Shown here: positions 1 through 8,804 of the stretch, one piece after another
How positions within the stretch are numbered: position 1 is the first letter of the stretch
Layout: each line of letters opens with the position of its first letter
Assembly (NCBI GenBank): GCA_027488935.1
Contig: JAIYAP010000085.1
Coordinates: 1-48,802, forward strand
DNA from: Saprospiraceae bacterium
GTDB taxonomy: Bacteria; Bacteroidota; Bacteroidia; Chitinophagales; Saprospiraceae
DNA: 48,802 nt
Reading direction: 5' to 3'
Notes under the pieces: model-generated
What the model was told of the DNA's origin: nothing
What the model saw: only the letters and a program-made list of their open reading frames with translations
The model's database searches: none
Made by a program: the position numbers and the translations under genes

Positions 1-48
1 GTGATGAGTGATGAGTGATGAGTGATGAGTGATGAGTGATGAGTGATG
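1..48. repeat. Heptamer tandem repeat GTGATGA (about 7 units)
   Basis: The window opens inside a perfect 7-bp tandem repeat (GTGATGA), so the array may continue upstream. The plus strand carries TGA in every frame because 7 is not a multiple of 3. A sister array with unit ATGATGA lies at 28801-28869, where it supplies the stop codon of a sigma factor gene. Both arrays run directly into the same palindrome-bearing cassette. Confidence 0.95.
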
Positions 49-152
49 AATTTATTCATTATCAATCAATTACAACCCCACCGGGGTCCTTAACCTGAAA
101 AACAAATCATTACGACCCCAGCGGGGTCGCATCTTTGTAGCAAAAAAAAACG
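49..152. repeat. Palindromic repeat cassette, copy 1
   Basis: This stretch is nearly identical to 28870-28973 (position 101 here aligns with 28921). It contains an imperfect ACCCC/GGGGT palindrome near 73-88 and a clean one, GACCCC-AGC-GGGGTC, at 114-128, followed by the tail GCATCTTTGTAG. The tail resembles the Bacteroidota -7 promoter box TAnnTTTG except at its first base. No open reading frame of note is present. It looks like a dispersed REP-type intergenic element; no transposase is nearby. Confidence 0.85.
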
Positions 153-162
153 GCAATTTAAA

Positions 163-310
163 CATTACGACCTCGGAGAGGTCGTGCATTTGTAGATGAA
201 ACAAACACAAAACCGCAACACCATCCCGACTTCGGAGAAGTCATGCATTTGTAGAAAAAATACAAAATAACCCACAACACATGACTTCGAAGAGGTCACG
301 CATTTATAAA
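163..310. repeat. Three further diverged palindromic REP-like units
   Basis: Three units follow the cassette at about 60-bp intervals: a GACCTC/GAGGTC palindrome at 169-183, GACTTC/GAAGTC at 228-242, and GACTTC/GAGGTC at 283-297. Each is followed by a tail like GCATTTGTAG (last copy GCATTTATAA). Arm changes are mostly compensated between the two arms (CCTC/GAGG against CTTC/GAAG), which suggests selection or copying of the hairpin rather than of the primary sequence. The rest of 1-412 holds no credible gene on either strand. Confidence 0.8.
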
Positions 311-412
311 AATTTGTACAAATTGGTATCAACAACCGCAGGTTACGACAAAAAAAAGCATCTAATAAACAATTAGACAGCAATATTCCCATTATTTTCC
401 CTTCTGCCGATT

Positions 413-971
413 ATGAAAAAACTGATGTTTGCCCTGTTATTGGGCTGCTCCATGCCATTAATGGCCCAATACACGGGCACCGGCGCAGTAACCCAAGGCG
501 CTGCCACGGCCACGACCGGCAATTTATACACCTGCACGGGCGGACGAATTGCACGCCAAGGCACCATCACCGCCACCAACAACACCGTTTGGACGGTGCC
601 TGCGGAGGTTAATTTTACCAATACCGCTTTTCCAACAGCTTCCAATTTATACAATCCCTGCACCGGCGCTACCTATGCTAATGCAAGCGCCGCTTTGGCT
701 GCATTGAATGGCAGCGATATTGTAACCATTGATGCCGATATTAGATTCGGAATGGACCGTTTATCCCAATCCAATGATAGACAGGATTTCGGTACACGGG
801 GCAAAGACTTCCACCAATTACCAATTGTTTAACGCCCAGGGCCAGGTTTTATATATCGGCCAACAAATTGAACGTCAAAGTTTTGCCCATTTGCCGGCAG
901 GCGTTTATTTTTTAAAAATCATGGATGGACCAGCGCAAAAAACCAGCGTCAAACATTTCATCAAGCAATAG
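413..971 (+). pseudogene. Frameshifted secreted T9SS-sorted protein
   Basis: Two overlapping frames together give one protein. Frame one (413-832) starts with a clear signal peptide (MKKLMFALLLGCSMPLMA) and a mature domain rich in Thr, Ala and Asn ending near NGSDIVTIDADI. Frame two (729-971) carries a typical T9SS type A sorting domain (TVYPNP, then a GVYFLKI strand and a final KHFIKQ). A single-base shift between about 740 and 760 would join them into about 185 residues. From memory, the N-terminal part resembles Bacteroidota secreted proteins that continue much longer after VTID; if so, the central domain is also deleted. It precedes a second T9SS gene by 32 bp. Alternatives are a sequencing error or a gene decayed in place. 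Confidence 0.65.
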
Positions 972-1003
972 TTGCTCCATCTTCACGCTGCAAATAAATT
1001 TAT

Positions 1004-2605
1004 ATGAAAAATTTTACAATATTATTTTTATGTTGTTGCGCCACGGTAAGTGCCTGGGCGCATGGCCATGATCCTGGAACCGTTTCCCTCAAAAAATGGT
1101 TTATCCCGGCAGAAAAGAAAACCGTAGCAGGCTCCTTTTTGATGATGAAGGACCATGAAGTTTACCTGGAAGATGTACACCATCAGGTGCTACACTACCC
1201 GATAAGCGCTTTTTCGGCAGCAGATCAGGATTTTATAATGGGGAAAAACAAGCACTTTGAACATTTAAACCAGGAAATAGTGCAGGCGGCCCCTACCCTG
1301 CCTGCAACACCCTGTTTTAGCGTTTGGAACGTAATCGCCTGTTTTGGGATAGGTTTTGCCCTGTTTTTGGGACTTGTTTGGGTACCTGCCCAACATCAAA
1401 AATTAGCCTTGGCGAGCCTGAGTTTATGTGCTATGGCCGGTTTGTATGGTTTCAAATCTCAGTTGGCGGCCACCTTGTTTGGCACCGATCCTGCCTATAT
1501 CGATTCGGCCTTTATTCCATTCAAGCCGGACGTCAATACCCGTTGGGATGATACTTATTTTTACGTTGAGTCAAAAGGCATACCGAGCCATCCGATGATG
1601 AGCGGTATTACGAGTTGGCAGCAGCAAGTGCCCATTCCACAGTGCTATATTGGGGCCAATGCCTGGAGTATTCCGCTCAATCCGGTACTTGCAGCGACGC
1701 CGGTGCCTGTCAATGCGCAACATTTTTTACGCGGCGCCATTGCGGTTGCAGCCAATGGAGTTGCCATTTTTAACCCCTACACCAATACAGGGGTGGATGC
1801 CAAATTAGATGGACAATTGGATGTATATGGCGGACATTGCGGCCGTGCTGATGATTACCATTACCACACCGCCCCGCTGCATTTAGACAGCCAATCGGTT
1901 GATATTGTGCCGATTGCATTTGCGTTGGATGGTTTTGCCGTATATGCGGGACAGGAACCGGATGGCAGTCCGATGAACGCCTTGGATGCCAACCACGGCC
2001 ACTTTGGGTCCAACGGGGTGTACCATTACCACGGTTCGGAAAATGCACCGTATATGATTGGAAATATGGTTGGCCAGGTTACGGAAGACAATACTTTACA
2101 AATCATCCCGCAGGCGTCGGCGAACCCCATTCGTCCAGCCGGAACACCCTTGCAAGGTGCGGTGATTACCAATTGTGTACCCACCGGCCCGAGCGGTTTT
2201 CAACTCAATTATGTGCGCAATGGCCAGAATAATGCGGTAAATTATAGTTGGACCAACAATGGCGTGTACACCTTTAACTTCATTACACCAACCACCACGA
2301 CCACCAGTACCTACAATGGGTTTGTTCCTTGCCTGGTTCCTACCGCCGCAGATGACGTAAAAACTGCAAATGGATTTGAAATTTACCCCAATCCAAGCAA
2401 CGGAAAATTTGCTTTAAAAATGGGTGAAGATCTGAATATCAACGACTTGCAATCCATTACCATCTTTGATTTGCATGGAAAACGGGTATATGAATCCACC
2501 AACAACCAACCATTAGTGGAAGCGCTACAATTGCCCAAAGGTGTGTATCTGGTAAAAATACAAGGCACGGATTTTCAATGGACACGTAAAATCATGATAC
2601 AGTAG
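1004..2605 (+). CDS. YHYH domain protein with T9SS sorting signal
   Basis: The 533-residue product has a signal peptide (MKNFTILFLCCCATVSAWA), then a short region resembling an SHD1-like module (KKWFIPAEKKTVAGSF, followed by ...YLEDVHHQVLHYPISAFS) at about 28-85. Two hydrophobic segments follow at about 105-155. The main domain (about 170-410) has the hallmark repeated motif YHYH twice (DDYHYHTAPLHL and GVYHYHGSE), a family of unknown function often found in secreted proteins. The C-terminus is a T9SS type A sorting domain (FEIYPNPSNG, then KGVYLVKIQG). T9SS cargo is normally free of membrane helices, so the hydrophobic pair is odd. The start is the first ATG, directly before the signal peptide. 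Confidence 0.85.
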   Translation: MKNFTILFLCCCATVSAWAHGHDPGTVSLKKWFIPAEKKTVAGSFLMMKDHEVYLEDVHHQVLHYPISAFSAADQDFIMGKNKHFEHLNQEIVQAAPTLPATPCFSVWNVIACFGIGFALFLGLVWVPAQHQKLALASLSLCAMAGLYGFKSQLAATLFGTDPAYIDSAFIPFKPDVNTRWDDTYFYVESKGIPSHPMMSGITSWQQQVPIPQCYIGANAWSIPLNPVLAATPVPVNAQHFLRGAIAVAANGVAIFNPYTNTGVDAKLDGQLDVYGGHCGRADDYHYHTAPLHLDSQSVDIVPIAFALDGFAVYAGQEPDGSPMNALDANHGHFGSNGVYHYHGSENAPYMIGNMVGQVTEDNTLQIIPQASANPIRPAGTPLQGAVITNCVPTGPSGFQLNYVRNGQNNAVNYSWTNNGVYTFNFITPTTTTTSTYNGFVPCLVPTAADDVKTANGFEIYPNPSNGKFALKMGEDLNINDLQSITIFDLHGKRVYESTNNQPLVEALQLPKGVYLVKIQGTDFQWTRKIMIQ

Positions 2606-2638
2606 CGCTGTTTTTACAAAACCGCGCCTAACAGATTT

Positions 2639-5600
2639 TTATTGATGGGCACCCATTTTTGTCATTTCCATCAATTGCAGCGCGTCATTGTTGTTGGCGA
2701 TCAAAATACCTTTTTTACCATTGGCCATTTGGATGGGCGCCAAGTGTCGCACCTCGTGGGTGGCCCAAAAACCTGAATTGCGCGGTGTTATTGGCGCAAA
2801 CTGGCCCTTTCCATCATTGAGCAAAACAAGTCCGTTGCCTGCGTCATATCTACCCGTTTCTACCTCGATACCGTAGTCATTCCCGGCGAGCAGAATATCC
2901 AGGCTGCCGTTTCCATCTACATCCAACAGCAGGATACTTTTTACTGGCGCCATTTGTGCCATTTTAGGTAGGGGTTGGGCCGTAAATTTGCCATTATTAT
3001 TGATAAAAATACAGGATTGTAATTCATTGACTTCCAAATGCTGCGCGCTCTTAAGATCGGTGGGGGCAAAAACATCTTCTATGGTAGCCTTAGAATAAGG
3101 GGCATAGCGCACAAACTTTTTCTTCAGGCCCGGTAATTGTTTGATGATCTGATCGCGAAAGGCAACCGGATAATTTTTGCCATTTTCAGGCCAGGTCATG
3201 ATTGGGTCGATACTGCCATTGCCATCAAAGTCCTTTGCATACAGATGCATGGGCGCTGTGGCGCTGGCACGATAACGGGTATTCAAGCCAACATTGCCTG
3301 CCACCAGATCCTGGTCGCCATCGCCGTCCAAATCCGCAGCGACTAAACATTCCCACCAGCCTTGGACCTGGTCCAGTCCGAATTGAGCCGTGACTTTGGT
3401 ATATTTTCCCCCATTATTTTTAAATACTTCTATGGCTGACCACTCGCCTGCTACCAACATTTCTTCCAGGCCATCTTTATCCAGGTCGGCAAAAATAAGA
3501 TCGGTCACCATACCTACTTTTGCAAATTCGGGCGCTACTTGGTCGGTAACCAGGGAAAATTTGCCCCCATTGTTTTTAAAAATGGAACTATACGGTGTTT
3601 TTGGGTATATACCCGGAATCACACGTCCGCCAAGAAACAGGTCGATATCACCATCTCTATCATAATCAAATCCGGTAATGCAACTGCCACTCTCCGTTTC
3701 CTGGGGAATGGTCCCTGCAGGCGCTTCTTGAAAAGTCCCATTGCCATCGTTCAGGTAAAAACGATCCTGGTAATTGGTTGAATTAGTTCTCATTTCATTG
3801 CCCCCGCTCACTACATATAGATCAAGGTCGTGATCGCCATCGGCATCAAAAAACAAGGCATCGGTGTCTTCAAAAATCGTGTCACGCGCAAAGGTGGTCG
3901 TTTTTTGTTGTGTAAAATGGCCTTTTTTATCTTGTAAAAACAAGGCCCCGGTTGTTTTGAACGCACCTCCAACGTAAAAATCTTCCATCCCATCGCCATT
4001 TACATCTCCCGTTGCGATGCAAGGCCCTTGGTTAGAAAATTTATGGGGCAGCAGGCGTTCGCGGTTAAAATCAAAATATTCGTTATCCTTGTGTTTGAAA
4101 TTCAGGGTGCTTGACTCGGTAATATCTGCAAACAATGGGGCAACTGCCGTTTTATCTGCATAAATATCCGGCACCTTTTGGGCGTCTTGGTATTTAAGTG
4201 TAATCCGTTGATCAGCTGCTATATTCTGAAGCATTTGTCCTTTCCCATCCGGCCATTGGATGTGCAGGCTTTGCACTTGATCAGCAGTTCCCAATCCGAA
4301 ATGCAGGATGGAGGTTGATGTAGAAAGAAATCCTCGTGCCGGGTTAGCATTTATAATTTGTTCACCGGCGGCGGTCTGGATTTTTACGATAGCACCAATA
4401 CCCCCGATATTTTGAGGCGGACCGGTTAATTTTATTTGCAAATAATGACTCCCTTCATTCAGTTCTTTGGTTTTATTGCGGTAAAGAAAAGATTCTTCGG
4501 TTGCATTGTTCACGACAATATCCAAGTCACCGTCATTGTCCAGATCGACATACACGGCAGCGTTGGAAAACGATTTTTCGCCAAATCCCCAGGCGGTAGA
4601 AACATCTTCAAAAGTCAGGTCGCCTTTATTACGAAACATATAATTATGTATTTCCTGGGCAGGAATTTTATCGACATATGCCATCGCATTTTCGATGTTT
4701 CCACCTGCTTTCATGACAGAATCAATGGTAAAATTCATATAATCCAGGTCGGTAACTTCCCGTCGGATACCATTCGAAATATACAAATCGCGCCATCCGT
4801 TGTTGTCAAAATCGGCCGGAAGCGGCGACCAGCTCCATTCCGTATTGGATACCCCTGCGAGGCAGCCGATTTCCGAAAATGAGCCATTTCCATTATTGAT
4901 TTGCAACATATTGCGCATAACTTGGTGGCCGTATCCATAGTTTACCAATCCATAATAGCGCTCATTGACCATCACGCTGGCCTTCATTTTTTGCCGTTCG
5001 TTACCATCGGGTGCCATATCTAAAACAACCAAATCGTCGAGCAGGTCGTTGTTCATATCTGCCATATCTGATCCCATTGAAAAATGCGCGGTATGGCGCA
5101 TGTAGGAATCGATTTGATCGGTAAAAGTGCCGTTTTTATTGTTAATATATAGATTATCAGGCTCTACATAGTCATTGGCTACAAAAATATCGGGAAAGTG
5201 ATCGCGGTTAAAATCGGCTACCGTAACACTAAGTCCGAAGGCGCGTTTTTGAATACCCGCTTGTTTGCTGACATCGTTAAAATGGCCTTTATCGTTGCGG
5301 TATAAGCGGTCGGAAGTGTAGATATCAGCTGCATCAGGTGCGATCAGTCGTACTGGTTTTCCATTAACCTCCTTCAAACGCACATCAGCAACCGACCTAA
5401 AATTAACCGGATGGTTTAACAAATACATATCTAGGTCGCCATCCAGATCATAATCGAAGAAATTAGCGGCATTGGAAGCGCAAGGGGTATTTAGCCCATA
5501 TTCGGCAGATTTTTCGGTGAATGTCAGGTCTTTATTATTGATAAACAACAGATTACCTCTACCTTCTGGAGCAAACCCCGTTCGGCACTGGTAAATATCC

Positions 5601-6013
5601 GGGTATCCATCGTTGTTTATATCGATGATATTTACCCCGGTCTTAATACCTTCTGAAATGCTTACACCCGATTTATCAGTTATATCTTCAAACTGGAAAT
5701 TTCCTTTATTTAAAAACAGCTTGTTTTTGCCTCGGGTTGCCACGAAGTACAGATCCTCGAGTCCATCCTGGTTAAAATCGCCCACGCCTACCGCACCGCT
5801 CAGGTATAAATAATTAAAATTCATGTAGTTAACCTGGGCATCTTCAACCAACGCATTGATAAACGAAACCCCGGTTTGTGCCGTGGTCATTGTTTCAAAT
5901 CGCTGCGGTCCATGCAGTTTTGCGTCACCTACATTAGAACCTGGTTGGTTACAAGAAATAAAATGGAAAAGGACACCTATATACAAGGCGCATTTAATTT
6001 TCATATGTTTCAT
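2639..6013 (-). CDS. FG-GAP/VCBS repeat lipoprotein with ASPIC/UnbV domain
   Basis: The product is a CRTAC1-like protein of about 1124 residues. The ATG at 6013 was chosen because it starts a lipoprotein signal (hydrophobic stretch ending FHFISC, Cys as lipidation site); a longer frame upstream lacks signal features, and ATG 6004 is an alternative. FG-GAP calcium-binding loops of the type DxNxDGxxD are abundant (DINNDGYPD, DYDLDGDLD, DLDNDGDLD, DVNGDGMED, DYDRDGDID, DLDGDGDQD) in two sets, roughly residues 50-480 and 630-1090, flanking an ASPIC/UnbV segment at about 510-600 (GGIGAIVKI and FGLGTADQV). Such proteins form beta-propellers on the outer surface of Bacteroidota and are common in glycan-use loci, though no SusCD pair is present here. 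Substrate unknown. Confidence 0.9.
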   Translation of the reverse strand: MKHMKIKCALYIGVLFHFISCNQPGSNVGDAKLHGPQRFETMTTAQTGVSFINALVEDAQVNYMNFNYLYLSGAVGVGDFNQDGLEDLYFVATRGKNKLFLNKGNFQFEDITDKSGVSISEGIKTGVNIIDINNDGYPDIYQCRTGFAPEGRGNLLFINNKDLTFTEKSAEYGLNTPCASNAANFFDYDLDGDLDMYLLNHPVNFRSVADVRLKEVNGKPVRLIAPDAADIYTSDRLYRNDKGHFNDVSKQAGIQKRAFGLSVTVADFNRDHFPDIFVANDYVEPDNLYINNKNGTFTDQIDSYMRHTAHFSMGSDMADMNNDLLDDLVVLDMAPDGNERQKMKASVMVNERYYGLVNYGYGHQVMRNMLQINNGNGSFSEIGCLAGVSNTEWSWSPLPADFDNNGWRDLYISNGIRREVTDLDYMNFTIDSVMKAGGNIENAMAYVDKIPAQEIHNYMFRNKGDLTFEDVSTAWGFGEKSFSNAAVYVDLDNDGDLDIVVNNATEESFLYRNKTKELNEGSHYLQIKLTGPPQNIGGIGAIVKIQTAAGEQIINANPARGFLSTSTSILHFGLGTADQVQSLHIQWPDGKGQMLQNIAADQRITLKYQDAQKVPDIYADKTAVAPLFADITESSTLNFKHKDNEYFDFNRERLLPHKFSNQGPCIATGDVNGDGMEDFYVGGAFKTTGALFLQDKKGHFTQQKTTTFARDTIFEDTDALFFDADGDHDLDLYVVSGGNEMRTNSTNYQDRFYLNDGNGTFQEAPAGTIPQETESGSCITGFDYDRDGDIDLFLGGRVIPGIYPKTPYSSIFKNNGGKFSLVTDQVAPEFAKVGMVTDLIFADLDKDGLEEMLVAGEWSAIEVFKNNGGKYTKVTAQFGLDQVQGWWECLVAADLDGDGDQDLVAGNVGLNTRYRASATAPMHLYAKDFDGNGSIDPIMTWPENGKNYPVAFRDQIIKQLPGLKKKFVRYAPYSKATIEDVFAPTDLKSAQHLEVNELQSCIFINNNGKFTAQPLPKMAQMAPVKSILLLDVDGNGSLDILLAGNDYGIEVETGRYDAGNGLVLLNDGKGQFAPITPRNSGFWATHEVRHLAPIQMANGKKGILIANNNDALQLMEMTKMGAHQ

Positions 6014-6091
6014 AATTCGGGAAATTAGGTAGCGTAAATGTAATGCTAGCACCTAAAACCACAAATTAAGTATGCTTTTTTTTTAAAAAAC

Positions 6092-6182
6092 ATGAACCGA
6101 TGATCGTTCAGCTTCGATCACCGGTTCATAAGAGGCAATGTATAGAGATTAAGGATGGAGAATGTGTTTGTGACGCCCCGGC
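6092..6182 (+). other. Hairpin plus conserved tail element, copy 1
   Basis: Arms at 6092-6106 (ATGAACCGATGATCG) and 6115-6129 (CGATCACCGGTTCAT) pair over 15 bp with one A/C mismatch and an 8-nt loop. About 30 nt downstream lies GAGATTAA, then GTGTTTGTGACGCCCCGGC ending at 6182. The same order recurs at 6344-6434. The stem bases differ between the copies but pairing is kept, so a structured RNA or DNA element is plausible. No known riboswitch class was recognised. Confidence 0.5.
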
Positions 6183-6343
6183 AGCAGATGTTTATAGTAA
6201 AGAAATAACAATGCATTTGCAAATATACATATTTTTTCAAATAAAAAAAGATGCTGGGGAAATAAAGATTTTTCTTAATGTTTTGTTCTTAAAAGACCTT
6301 TCCTTCGAATGCGCTTAGGGAGACAGCACTGAAGGAAAGGGAG

Positions 6344-6434
6344 GTGAGCTGGTGACAGAACGAAGACGATCACCAGCTCACAGGAATATACACGATGGAG
6401 ATTAAACGGGAAGCGTGTTTCGTGACGCCCCGGC
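6344..6434 (+). other. Hairpin plus conserved tail element, copy 2
   Basis: Perfect 12-bp arms GTGAGCTGGTGA (6344-6355) and TCACCAGCTCAC (6370-6381) enclose a 14-nt loop. GAGATTAA follows, then GTGTTTCGTGACGCCCCGGC ending at 6434. The distance from GATCACC to the GTGACGCCCCGGC tail is 54 bp in both copies. The stretch between the copies (6183-6343) is A/T-rich and shows no gene. Confidence 0.5.
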
Positions 6435-6565
6435 TATTGCAGCCGTTTAGAACTGAACAAAAAGCAATATTAAGGAAAACGGGAGCCCCCCATGCTGCGG
6501 TGCGACATAGGTGCTTTGCGGATTAAAGGATTAAAGATTAAAGCAATTACCTGTATGTATAACCA

Positions 6566-6715
6566 CTAAGGCATACCTTCTTCCGTGATAATGAAGTTGG
6601 TACCTTGTTGTTGACTTGAAATTTCAGAACTTGTGCCCGTAGTTGGTTCAGTGCTGGAAGTAGCGCCACCTAAGGCAGTGAGTAAAAGGCTCAGAATCAA
6701 AGTGATCGTTGTCAT
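6566..6715 (-). CDS. Small secreted peptide, 49 residues
   Basis: An ATG at 6715 opens a 49-residue frame ending at TAG 6566. The N-terminus is a convincing signal peptide (MTTITLILSLLLTALGG), and the mature part is short, polar and Ser/Thr/Gln-rich, ending ITEEGMP. A weak -7 box (GATCTTTG on the minus strand) lies about 40 bp upstream of the start. It stands alone in the long intergenic region between the FG-GAP lipoprotein and the helical protein. Function unknown. The signal-peptide shape is the main support; a chance frame of this length cannot be excluded. Confidence 0.5.
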   Translation of the reverse strand: MTTITLILSLLLTALGGATSSTEPTTGTSSEISSQQQGTNFIITEEGMP

Positions 6716-6778
6716 TTTATACCAGATTTAGATGTTAGTCAAAATTTCTGATACAAAGATCACTCGGTTCCAAGGTTC

Positions 6779-6816
6779 AAAAAAGGACAGTTTGTCTCAT
6801 TTCGATCCGGGCAGAT
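6779..6816 (+). repeat. 38-bp direct repeat, left copy
   Basis: The 38 bases starting AAAAAAGGACAG and ending CGATCCGGGCAGAT recur at 7160-7197 with only two adjacent differences. The 343 bp between the copies hold no credible gene. This copy sits 64 bp upstream of the small peptide gene start, in antisense orientation to it. Confidence 0.85.
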
Positions 6817-7159
6817 CGAGGCAAGACACTGACTTTTGGCACTTTTGGACACCCAAAAGGTCAATGAACGTACAACCGAAGGATTTTCTGTAGAACCTGC
6901 TGGCCTGCAATTTTGGTCGAAAAAGACAAAAAAAGTTTAAGAACGACGCATTTTTCGGGAAAATCCCTAAAACGGAGCAATCGTTGCTTAGTGTTTGTGC
7001 TTTTTTTGTAAGACCAGCTTGCTTACTGCAAATTCATGAGACTGTTTGGGTTAAGTTTTCTGATTTTTGTGTTCGAGGCGTTTGATTAAGTTCAAATTTG
7101 TTTGTTTTTTTGTGGTATTGTGCTTACTTCGGTGCAAAGATGGGACACTCGTCATATTT

Positions 7160-7197
7160 AAAAAAGGACAGTTTGTCGTATTTCGATCCGGGCAGAT
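7160..7197 (+). repeat. 38-bp direct repeat, right copy
   Basis: Second copy of the 38-bp direct repeat. It ends 62 bp before the start codon of the next gene, so it probably lies in that gene's promoter or leader. No TAnnTTTG box is seen between it and the gene. Confidence 0.85.
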
Positions 7198-7259
7198 GCG
7201 CTTAAATATAATCATTTACAGTGGTTATTACGTTCAACTTTTTCATAACTTGAAATTAT

Positions 7260-8795
7260 ATGGAATTCGAGGCGCTCCGAGATTTGATAAAAATCATAAA
7301 TCGTAACAAGGTGAAAAACATCGAAATCCTGGGGAATCCTGGTCAGGATGAAAGCCGTACGGAAGAATTGTATGATCGGATCGCATCTGAGAAGTTTGAA
7401 TCCGATGAACAAGCCGCGCTGTATTTTTTTGGGATGGATGAAAAAAAAGACCAGAACTATAAGAAACTTCGCAACAAGCTCATTCGACAGTTGATCAATA
7501 CCGCGTTGTTTATTGATGTAAACCAGCCGATGTTTAACGAGCGCTCAAAAGCCCTGTATAATTGCTACCGGGATTTTGCTTCTGCCAATATTTTGCGGCT
7601 GCGAGAAGCCAACAAGGCAGCCGTTTACCTCATGCACCAGACCCTGGAACAGTGCATTAAGTATGAGTTTATTGAATTGGCAACCGAAATAACCCGCTTC
7701 CTGCGCATGCGTTATGCCCGTTCGGTGGGCGACAAATCGAACCATGCCTATTTCACCGAATTGCACCAACAATATGAATTAAAGCGCCGGCGCGAAATGC
7801 TGGCCCTGGATTATTATGACAATCTGATCGATTATTATATCAATAAGCGCTCGCCTAATCTTGAAATTTACAATATGGCCGATGGATACTTTGAAGAACT
7901 GTGGCCACTTACTACCGAAGTAGATACGTCTCAGTTTTATAATTATACCTATCTGATTGGTATTTTGAAATTTATGTCTAAAAACGACAGCCAAAGTGCC
8001 CTTGAATTGGCCGATAACGCCTTAATTACCTTGCAAAATCGGAAGAATACCAACCGGACAGACTTGTTTACGCTTGCCATTCAAAAATTAAGCTGCCTCA
8101 CGCACCTGCGTATTTTCGAACACCAGGAAGGAGAAGCCGTTGTTGCCTACTGCCTCAAATTGATAGAAAAAAGCAGCTTTAACTGGTTTCGGTTGATGGA
8201 AACTTATTTTCAATATTGTATGTATGCTAAAAACTACAAAAAAGCACTGGAAATCTATGATTTGGTGCGAAAAAGTGAACGTATAGGCACCCTAACAGGT
8301 AATGTACGCGATAGTTGGCAATTATATGGTGGCTACCTGCATTTGTTGGTTCAGTTTAAAAAACTGGATATTAAAACCGTAGAAAAAATAACAGGCCCCT
8401 TTAAAATGGTGCGTTTTAATAATGATTTTGAAATCTTTGACCGCGATAAAGAAGGCATGAACATTCCGCTGTTTTTATTGCCGCTTTTGTATAGCCTGGC
8501 ACAAGGATCGGACCATGAAGAGGAGTACGGTCGTTCGGTGGATGCCATTGAAAAATATCGAAAACGGTATTTAGACAATGATTTAAATCGTCGCAGCGCC
8601 AGTTTTACGAATATGCTGCTCGCCCTGGGCAAAATTGAATTCGAACAAGCCAGCGCCGAACGCAAAATCAAGAAGGAAATGGCGGTACTGAACAGCCTGC
8701 CCGCCCAGGAAGCAGGACAATCCTTGGCCGTTGAAATTATCCCTTATGAAGATTTGTGGGAGATGTTGGTGGAGATGCCAGAAGCACTCGCCTAG
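7260..8795 (+). CDS. Helix-rich cytoplasmic protein of unknown function
   Basis: The 511-residue product has no signal peptide or membrane segment. It is almost all alpha-helical by composition, with regularly spaced aromatic and charged residues (for example KKALEIYDLVRKSERIG, and ALELADNALITLQNRKN), recalling TPR-like solenoids. I do not recognise a named family. It starts at ATG 7260 after a long leader containing the 38-bp repeat, and its stop is followed within 10 bp by a degenerate palindrome array. It does not form an obvious operon, since the next genes are convergent. A scaffold or protein-interaction role is the most that can be inferred. Confidence 0.7.
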   Translation: MEFEALRDLIKIINRNKVKNIEILGNPGQDESRTEELYDRIASEKFESDEQAALYFFGMDEKKDQNYKKLRNKLIRQLINTALFIDVNQPMFNERSKALYNCYRDFASANILRLREANKAAVYLMHQTLEQCIKYEFIELATEITRFLRMRYARSVGDKSNHAYFTELHQQYELKRRREMLALDYYDNLIDYYINKRSPNLEIYNMADGYFEELWPLTTEVDTSQFYNYTYLIGILKFMSKNDSQSALELADNALITLQNRKNTNRTDLFTLAIQKLSCLTHLRIFEHQEGEAVVAYCLKLIEKSSFNWFRLMETYFQYCMYAKNYKKALEIYDLVRKSERIGTLTGNVRDSWQLYGGYLHLLVQFKKLDIKTVEKITGPFKMVRFNNDFEIFDRDKEGMNIPLFLLPLLYSLAQGSDHEEEYGRSVDAIEKYRKRYLDNDLNRRSASFTNMLLALGKIEFEQASAERKIKKEMAVLNSLPAQEAGQSLAVEIIPYEDLWEMLVEMPEALA

Positions 8796-8804
8796 TTGAA
8801 GCCC

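Noticed and set aside
165-392. 75-residue minus-strand frame over the palindromic units
   Set aside because: Runs through repeat palindromes and has no start-site or domain support.
4436-4882. 148-residue plus-strand frame opposite the FG-GAP lipoprotein
   Set aside because: Reverse-complement artefact of the repeated Asp/Gly codons in the FG-GAP loops.
7067-7306. 79-residue frame before the helical protein
   Set aside because: Overlaps the 38-bp repeat and the true gene start; composition is that of A/T-rich intergenic DNA.
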